Shown piece after piece: positions 58,924-64,000 of a stretch of 64,000 nt of DNA; the first letter of the stretch is position 1; every line of letters starts with the position of its first letter. The position numbers were made by a program, and so were the translations under genes. Under the pieces are notes generated by a model. It saw nothing but the letters and a program-made list of their open reading frames with translations, ran no database searches and was not told the DNA's origin. Source of the stretch: Brevibacterium yomogidense (GTDB taxonomy: Bacteria > Actinomycetota > Actinomycetes > Actinomycetales > Brevibacteriaceae); the NCBI RefSeq assembly GCF_016107685.1, contig NZ_JABASY010000002.1, positions 620,001 through 684,000 of the forward strand, given 5' to 3'.

Positions 58924-60005
58924 GCCTTCTCAGCCAGCGCGAACTCACTTCCCAGGTCTGCGCTCAGGGACCTGAGCTGGTCGACGAGCGCGTCGGCGAG
59001 AGGCACCCCTCGGTCCAGCCGTTCCGCTCTGGTCAGGAAATCCCGGTCCCCGGTCGCCTGGACCGGCGCGGTCGGATCGAGCGGCTCCATCGCGCGGACC
59101 GTGTCGCGCAGCTCCCTCACGTACTCTCCCGCGTCCACGGGCGCGCCGAACGCCGCCGGGTCGATCGCCAGGAAGAAGTACCCGATGTCCTGATACCCGT
59201 CGACATTGCCGGGCTGGCCTGCTCCGGGGAGCGCTGCGGACAGGATCTGCACCATCGTCGCAAGCGCGGATCCCTTGTGACCACCGGTGAAGAATCCCTG
59301 TCCACCCAGGGGAAGCAGGCCTACTCCCCCGTCTTTCCCGTACTCCAGCCGACGATAGATCTCCTGCGCATCATGCAGCGGCGTTCCCTCGCCGTCGACC
59401 GCCCATTCCTCCGGCAGGTCCTCGCCCTTCAGCCCGTACACCTTGACCTTGTTGAGTGGCACTGTCGTCGTCGACATGTCGACGAGCACGGGCTGTTCAC
59501 CGGGCACGGGGGCCGCGAAGGCGATGGGGTTAGTCCCCATGAGGGCGTGCTTGGCGCGGTGCGGCACCTGCAGCGCGTTCGCCGTCGAGCAGAGGGAGAC
59601 GCCCATGAATCCCGCGTCGGCCGCCATTCGGGCGTAGTACCCTGCCGCGCCGTAGTGGTTCGTCCGATTGACCACGCCGATGCCCACACCGAAGCTCCGT
59701 GCCGCCTCGATCGCCTCGGTCATCGCGAGGTGTGCACCCGTGTGTCCGAACCCGCGCTTCCCGTCGACTCTCACGACCGCCCCGAATGCGTGCGCCACAT
59801 CGGGCTGCGCGGCCGGGTCGAGATGGCCCTTCGCGATCTCGGACGCGTAGTACGGGAGCATCGAGATCCCGTGCGAGTCGACTCCCATGAGATCCGTGTC
59901 GTACATGACGTCCGCGCAGACGGTGCGTGTGTGGTCATCCGCTCCGAGCCCGCGGAGTGTCGCGTCGATCTGTGCCCGGACCGTGGAGGGTTCGAATCGT
60001 CTCAT
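58920..60005 (-). CDS. Malate/L-lactate dehydrogenase family (Ldh2) oxidoreductase
   Basis: The 361-residue NAD(P)-dependent enzyme is of the Ldh2/MdhII fold, unrelated to classical Rossmann LDH. DLMGVDSHGISMLPYY carries the catalytic His. NRTNHYGAAGYYARMA, LMGTNPIAFAAP and GGHKGSALATMVQILSAAL are family motifs. Substrates include malate, lactate, ureidoglycolate and related 2-hydroxy acids, and cannot be fixed here. TAGTGT (minus strand, 60013-60018) lies 7 nt before the ATG. Confidence 0.9.
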   Translation of the reverse strand: MRRFEPSTVRAQIDATLRGLGADDHTRTVCADVMYDTDLMGVDSHGISMLPYYASEIAKGHLDPAAQPDVAHAFGAVVRVDGKRGFGHTGAHLAMTEAIEAARSFGVGIGVVNRTNHYGAAGYYARMAADAGFMGVSLCSTANALQVPHRAKHALMGTNPIAFAAPVPGEQPVLVDMSTTTVPLNKVKVYGLKGEDLPEEWAVDGEGTPLHDAQEIYRRLEYGKDGGVGLLPLGGQGFFTGGHKGSALATMVQILSAALPGAGQPGNVDGYQDIGYFFLAIDPAAFGAPVDAGEYVRELRDTVRAMEPLDPTAPVQATGDRDFLTRAERLDRGVPLADALVDQLRSLSADLGSEFALAEKA

Positions 60006-60101
60006 GCGGGCGACACTACACAAGAGCGGATCAGCGTCGTCGCACGGTCCGCCCGGGCGAACGGCGAGGCGGGCCGCCGCACCCCCGCCCTGCGACCCCG
60101 T

Positions 60102-60107
60102 CTAGGA
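60102..60107 (+). promoter_or_regulatory. Candidate -10 element of the aspartate aminotransferase gene
   Basis: TAGGAT would start RNA near 60114, leaving a leader of about 44 nt before ATG 60158. No strong -35 is evident. Confidence 0.35.
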
Positions 60108-60157
60108 TTGGGGTGTTCAGGCTCACCCGTACTCACCCACGATGAAACGGATCGCGC

Positions 60158-61438
60158 ATGTCCCTCAGCTCGCTCACACCTCAAGAGATCGCATCCCGCC
60201 TCGAGGCGGCGACAGCGGATTACGAGAAGTTCGCGTCCCGCGGACTCAGCCTGGACATCACGCGCGGCAAGCCGTCTGCCGCACAGCTGGACCTGGCCGA
60301 TCCCCTGCTCACCGCGGTCGCCCCCGGTGACACCCGGTCGGCCGATGGGACGGACACCCGCAACTACGGCGGCCTCCACGGTCTGCCGGAGCTGCGCGAG
60401 ATCTTCTCCCCCCTGCTGGGTGTCCCACAGGCGCAGCTGCTCGCGCAGGGTGCGTCATCGCTCACCCTCATGCGGGATGCTCTCGTGTTCATGATGCTGC
60501 ACGGGCGGCCGGGATCGTCTGGACCGTGGGCGGGCGAGCCGGTCCGCATGCTCTGTCCGGTTCCGGGCTACGACCGGCACTTCGGAGTCGCCGAATCGCT
60601 CGGCTTCGACCTGGTACCGGTCGCCACCGACGCGGAGGGCCCGGACATGGAGCAGGTCGCCACGCTCGCGGGCAGCGATCCCACCGTCAAGGGGATCTGG
60701 ATCGTCCCGGTCCATTCGAATCCGACCGGGGTGTCGATCTCCGAGCGCCGTGCTCGCGCACTCATGGAACTCACCGCTGCGGCGGACGATTTCACGGTGC
60801 TCTGGGACAACGCGTACGCGCTGCACCACCTGAGGGAGCCCCACCCTGAGCCGATCGACGTCCTCGGCATCGCCGCGGGCTCCGGGCACCCGGATCGCCC
60901 GCTCGTCTTCGCGTCGACGTCGAAGATCACCCATGCCGGTGCCGGTGTCTCCTTCTTCGGTGCCTCCCCCGCCATGGTCGAGTGGTTCGCGAACCACACG
61001 GCCGCGGGTTCCATCGGCCCGGACAAGGTGAACCATCTCCGTCACGCCAGGTTCTTCGGATCGCCCGACGGGGTGCGCGACCACATGCGGAAGCATGCGG
61101 AGCTGATCGCGCCGAAGTTCGCGGCGGTCGACGAAGTGTTCACCCGCGAGCTGGGTCCTGATGATCTTGCCGCGTGGACGGATCCTGCCGGCGGCTACTT
61201 CATCACGCTGGCGGTTCCGCCCGGCACGGCGTCCCACGTCGTCAAGCTCGCGGCCGAGGCCGGGGTGAAGCTCACCCCCGCGGGCGCCACGCATCCGCAC
61301 GGGGTGGACCCGGACGACGCGATCATCCGCATCGCACCGACGATGCCGCCGTTGGAAGAAGTGGCGGAAGCCGCCGAGGTCGTCGCCACCTGCGTGCGCG
61401 TCGCCGCCTACGAATCGGTCGCAGCCATTCGCGCATGA
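60158..61438 (+). CDS. Aspartate aminotransferase, class Ic (AspT, Aminotran_MocR type)
   Basis: The 426-residue PLP enzyme matches the corynebacterial AspT type: LDITRGKPSAAQLDLAD, TDTRNYGGLHGLPELR, CPVPGYDRHF, VPVHSNPTGVSIS and the lysine segment STSKITHAGAGVSFF, where Lys binds PLP. PAGGYFITLAVPPGTA and an Arg near IIRIAPTMPP complete the substrate site. It interconverts aspartate/2-oxoglutarate and oxaloacetate/glutamate. Pyruvate carboxylase, the oxaloacetate source, is encoded 1.5 kb away on the other strand. Confidence 0.92.
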   Translation: MSLSSLTPQEIASRLEAATADYEKFASRGLSLDITRGKPSAAQLDLADPLLTAVAPGDTRSADGTDTRNYGGLHGLPELREIFSPLLGVPQAQLLAQGASSLTLMRDALVFMMLHGRPGSSGPWAGEPVRMLCPVPGYDRHFGVAESLGFDLVPVATDAEGPDMEQVATLAGSDPTVKGIWIVPVHSNPTGVSISERRARALMELTAAADDFTVLWDNAYALHHLREPHPEPIDVLGIAAGSGHPDRPLVFASTSKITHAGAGVSFFGASPAMVEWFANHTAAGSIGPDKVNHLRHARFFGSPDGVRDHMRKHAELIAPKFAAVDEVFTRELGPDDLAAWTDPAGGYFITLAVPPGTASHVVKLAAEAGVKLTPAGATHPHGVDPDDAIIRIAPTMPPLEEVAEAAEVVATCVRVAAYESVAAIRA

Positions 61439-61453
61439 GTGCTGCGCACTCCA

Positions 61454-61497
61454 CGCGACGAGGGGCCCGGACCTACCGGTCCGGGCCCCTCGTCGCG
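61454..61497. terminator. Bidirectional terminator after aspT
   Basis: A perfect 20-bp stem, CGCGACGAGGGGCCCGGACC (61454-61473) with its complement at 61478-61497, has the 4-nt loop TACC. Its GGGGCCCG core recurs in the 49827-49854 terminator. Genes on both sides converge here. Confidence 0.85.
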
Positions 61498-61524
61498 CGT
61501 GCCGCCCTCAGCGGCCGCTGCGGG

Positions 61525-62388
61525 TCACTTCGCGCTGTAGTCGTAGAACCCTCGTCCCGACTTCACACCGAGCATTCCCGCATCGACCATGCGCGACAGG
61601 AGGACGGGAGGCTTCGCCGCCGGGTCGCCCGTCTCCTCGTAGATGCTCTGTCCCACGAACAGGCACGTGTCGAGGCCGACCCGATCCGCCAGTGCGATCG
61701 GCCCCATGGGGTGAGCGCATCCGTTGACCATCCCGGTGTCGACGTCCTCCTTCGTCGCGTGTCCGGCCTCGATCATGCGGATCGCAGAGAACAGGAACGG
61801 GATGAGGAGCGCGTTCACCACGAACCCGGGGCGGTCGGTCGCCCGAATGGCCACCTTCCCGAGCACGTCCGTCACGAATGACTCCACGGTGTCGACGACC
61901 TGAGGGTCCGTGAGCTCGGATACGACGAGCTCGACGAGCGGCTGGACCGTCGCCGGGTTGAAGAAGTGGATCCCCAGGACGCGGTCGGCCCGGGAGGTCG
62001 ACTGCGCGAACCGGATGATCGGCATCGACGACGTGTTCGATGCGAGGATCGCGTCCTCCGCGGTCACGATCGCGTCGAGTTCCGCGAAGATCGCCTTCTT
62101 GATGTCCTCGTTCTCGCTCGCCGCTTCGATGATCAGCTGGCGGTCCGCGAAGTCCTTCATGTCGACCGTGTAGTGGAGACGCGCCACGGCGGCGTCGCGC
62201 TCGTCTTCGGAGAGCTTGCCGCGCTCCACCCCGCGAGCGAGGCTCTTCTCGATGCGGGCGCGGCCCGCGTCGACCGCCTGCTCGCTGATGTCACGGACGA
62301 CGACGTCGAGTCCCGCGCGAGCGAGCACCTCTGCGATGCCGGATCCCATGAGTCCGGAGCCTACGACTCCGGCGCGTTCGATGACCAT
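61525..62388 (-). CDS. 3-hydroxybutyryl/3-hydroxyacyl-CoA dehydrogenase
   Basis: The 287-residue NAD enzyme has AGVVGSGLMGSGIAEVLARAG (Rossmann site), the catalytic His in GIHFFNPATVQPLVE and Glu in LVELVV, plus a C-terminal domain with GFVVNALLIPFLFSAIRMIE and GPIALADRVGLDT. It oxidises (S)-3-hydroxyacyl-CoA, consistent with the fatty-acid module 53 kb away, though not adjacent to it. ATG 62388 is preferred; GTG 62409 is in frame. A 69-nt gap separates it from def. Confidence 0.92.
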   Translation of the reverse strand: MVIERAGVVGSGLMGSGIAEVLARAGLDVVVRDISEQAVDAGRARIEKSLARGVERGKLSEDERDAAVARLHYTVDMKDFADRQLIIEAASENEDIKKAIFAELDAIVTAEDAILASNTSSMPIIRFAQSTSRADRVLGIHFFNPATVQPLVELVVSELTDPQVVDTVESFVTDVLGKVAIRATDRPGFVVNALLIPFLFSAIRMIEAGHATKEDVDTGMVNGCAHPMGPIALADRVGLDTCLFVGQSIYEETGDPAAKPPVLLSRMVDAGMLGVKSGRGFYDYSAK

Positions 62389-62457
62389 GTTGCCTCGTTC
62401 CTTCGTCACTTGCTGTTCGTTGTGGTGAGTGGTCTGTGTGCACGGTCCTCCGGGCTG

Positions 62458-62949
62458 TCAGAACCAGTCCGAGCGACGGACGGCGCCCAGCGCTTCCCTC
62501 TTCCGATCCTTGGGGAGGGTCTCGATGTACACGATCCCCTCCAGGTGGTCGGTCTCGTGCTGGAGCATCTGGGCGAAGACGCCTTCGCCCTCGACGCGGA
62601 CGGGTGCGCCGTCGACATCGAACCCTTCGACCGCTGCGGTCTCCCACCGGGGAGTGGGGAACCAGAGTCCGGGGACTGACAGACACCCTTCGTCGATGTC
62701 GCGCAGACGTCCCCCCGTCTCCACGACCACGGGGTTGACGACGTGTCCGACCCTGCCGTCGAGGTGGTAGGCGAAGACACGCCGGTCCACCCCGATCTGC
62801 GGGGCGGCCACCGCCGCGCGCCCGTCCGGGGCCGCGGTGTCCGCGAGATCCCGGACGAGCGCACGCAGCGCGTCGTCGAACGCGGTGACCGGAGTGCACA
62901 CGGTACGCAGCACCGGGTCACCGTAATGCCGGATGGGACGGTCAGGCAT
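62458..62949 (-). CDS. def: Peptide deformylase
   Basis: The 163-residue metal enzyme removes the N-formyl group from new proteins. Motif II EGCLSVPG (Cys ligand) and motif III QHETDHLEG (two His ligands, catalytic Glu) are intact. Motif I reads AAVAAPQIG where GVGLAANQIG is usual, so the first Gly is altered as in some secondary deformylases. Its start overlaps the pyc stop by 8 bp. Confidence 0.92.
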   Translation of the reverse strand: MPDRPIRHYGDPVLRTVCTPVTAFDDALRALVRDLADTAAPDGRAAVAAPQIGVDRRVFAYHLDGRVGHVVNPVVVETGGRLRDIDEGCLSVPGLWFPTPRWETAAVEGFDVDGAPVRVEGEGVFAQMLQHETDHLEGIVYIETLPKDRKREALGAVRRSDWF

Positions 62950-64000
62950 CGATCACGACGACGAGGTCGCCGCCCTCGAGCTGCTGGACCGGTCCGATCG
63001 CCAGCCGTGCGACCGTGCCGTCGATGTGCGAGGTGATGGAGGCCTCCATCTTCATCGCTTCGATCGTCGCGACCGTCTGCCCTGCCTTCACCTCGGCGCC
63101 CTGCTCCACCTGGAGGGTGACGACACCGGCGAAGGGGCTCGCCACGTGGCCGGCGTTGTCCGGGTCGGCCTTCTCCGCCGCTGCAACGTCGACGTCGACA
63201 GAACGGTCACGGACGGAGATCGGACGCAGCTGCCCGTTGAGCGTGCACATGATGGTCCGCATACCGCGCTCATCGGCGGGTCCGAACGCCTGGATGCCGA
63301 CCAGGAGTGCCTTGCCCTTGTCGATGAGGACGCTGTATTCCTCGCCCTCCGCAAGGCCGTAGAGGTAGAGAGAGGTCTCGAGCACGGACAGGTCTCCGTA
63401 CTGGTCGCGCATACGCCCGAATTCCTTCGTCGGCTGCGGGAACAGGAGTCGGTTGAGCGTCTCCTGCCGCTCCCGACCGGGTTCGTTCAGCAGGGCGGAA
63501 TCCGCGGGATCCAGGTCTGCGGCAGGCGCCTTGTGCGTGCGTCCCTGCAGTGCCTTGCTCCGGAACGGCTCCGGCCAGCCACCTGGCGGGTCGCCGAGGT
63601 CACCGTTCAGGAATCCGATGACGGAGTCGGGCACGTCGAAGCGCTCCGGGTTCTGCTCGAACTCCTGGGGGTCCGCTCCGACGGCGACCAGGTGCAGAGC
63701 CAGATCGCCGACGACCTTCGACGAGGGCGTGACCTTGACGAGGTGGCCGAGGAGCCGGTCTGCCGCCTCGTACATCGCCTCGATCTCCTCGAACTTCTCC
63801 CCCAGCCCCAGTGCAACGGCCTGCTGACGGAGGTTCGACAGCTGTCCGCCCGGGATCTCGTGCCGGTAGACACGACCGGTGGGTCCCGGCAGCCCTGATT
63901 CGAACGGCTTGTAGACGTTCCGCACGGACTCCCAGTACGGCTCGAGATCGCCGACGGCGGACAGGCTCAGACCTGTGTCCCGCTCGGTGTTCTCGAGAGC
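62942..64000 (-). CDS. pyc: Pyruvate carboxylase, C-terminal part (5' end beyond window)
   Basis: The frame is open to the right edge, giving 352 residues. The carboxyltransferase end (PGPTGRVYRHEIPGGQLSNLRQQA, LGLGEKFEEIEAMY, VTPSSKVVGDLA) is followed by the PYC tetramer region (about 110-270) and the biotin carrier domain with Lys in EAMKMEAS. It makes oxaloacetate from pyruvate. It appears to head a leftward run with def and the 3-hydroxyacyl-CoA dehydrogenase. Confidence 0.95.
   Translation of the reverse strand, partial: ALENTERDTGLSLSAVGDLEPYWESVRNVYKPFESGLPGPTGRVYRHEIPGGQLSNLRQQAVALGLGEKFEEIEAMYEAADRLLGHLVKVTPSSKVVGDLALHLVAVGADPQEFEQNPERFDVPDSVIGFLNGDLGDPPGGWPEPFRSKALQGRTHKAPAADLDPADSALLNEPGRERQETLNRLLFPQPTKEFGRMRDQYGDLSVLETSLYLYGLAEGEEYSVLIDKGKALLVGIQAFGPADERGMRTIMCTLNGQLRPISVRDRSVDVDVAAAEKADPDNAGHVASPFAGVVTLQVEQGAEVKAGQTVATIEAMKMEASITSHIDGTVARLAIGPVQQLEGGDLVVVIDA

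Noticed and set aside
58554..60494. Plus-strand 646-codon frame opposite the Ldh2 gene
   Set aside because: Shadow of the Ldh2 and methyltransferase genes; translated product has no domain.

Overview
The window is chromosomal DNA of a high-GC actinomycete. Evidence for this is the complete Pup-proteasome system (mpa, dop, pup, prcB, prcA, pafA, pafB, pafC), mycothiol ligase mshC, the RNA polymerase binding protein RbpA, accessory SecA2, a resuscitation-promoting factor, a HAIR/HspR-type heat-shock operator, third codon positions that are almost all G or C, and many apparently leaderless promoters. A Micrococcales-like genus fits, but the sequence alone does not fix one. No IS element, prophage, CRISPR array or rRNA was seen. 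Genes are packed tightly: 1, 4 or 8 bp overlaps are frequent, and no non-coding gap exceeds about 300 bp.

Layout. 1-2.7 kb: tail of dnaE2, then metY-metX (homocysteine synthesis from O-acetylhomoserine). 2.7-9.0 kb: a fatty-acid oxidation module (acyl-CoA oxidase/dehydrogenase and TetR to the left; thiolase, FabG4-like reductase and MaoC hydratase to the right). 9.0-16 kb: tRNA-Leu(GAG), a MauE-thioredoxin fusion, a sulfolipid-type pair (sqdB and a GT4 glycosyltransferase), a PIG-L deacetylase, an M20 peptidase and a YdcZ-type DMT transporter. 16-21.7 kb: the conserved actinobacterial block phosphomutase, uppP, aldo/keto reductase-like protein, acidic protein, DUF3090, SCO1664-type protein and mshC. 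21.7-25.3 kb: PAC2, HAD, RecB-like nuclease and site-2 protease. 25.4-42 kb: trmI-mpa, DUF3054, dop-pup-prcB-prcA-pafA, two FKBP isomerases, DUF3866, pafB-pafC-tatA-tatC-helY. 42-50 kb: secA2, a two-nuclease fusion, a degenerate amidohydrolase, a candidate small RNA, a polyprenol-phosphate mannose synthase, an ABC exporter and rbpA. 50-64 kb: two orphan small ORFs, a UvrA-like ABC protein, rpf, a TetR-epimerase pair, an AEC transporter, hsp20, a methyltransferase/dehydrogenase pair, aspartate aminotransferase, 3-hydroxyacyl-CoA dehydrogenase, peptide deformylase and the C-terminal part of pyruvate carboxylase.

How it works together. The centre is the Pup-proteasome pathway: Dop deamidates Pup-Gln, PafA ligates Pup to targets, Mpa unfolds them and PrcAB degrades them, with PafBC as the linked DNA-damage regulator. 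The main surprises are an Mpa without the C-terminal GQYL tail although the 20S genes are present, a fused 5'-3'/3'-5' exonuclease, a probable stand-alone structured RNA at 47.3 kb, two enzyme-fold proteins that have lost their catalytic residues, a set of about 19 readable leaderless promoters (TAnnnT ending 6-8 nt before the start codon), and TAG stop codons that double as -10 elements for the next gene.
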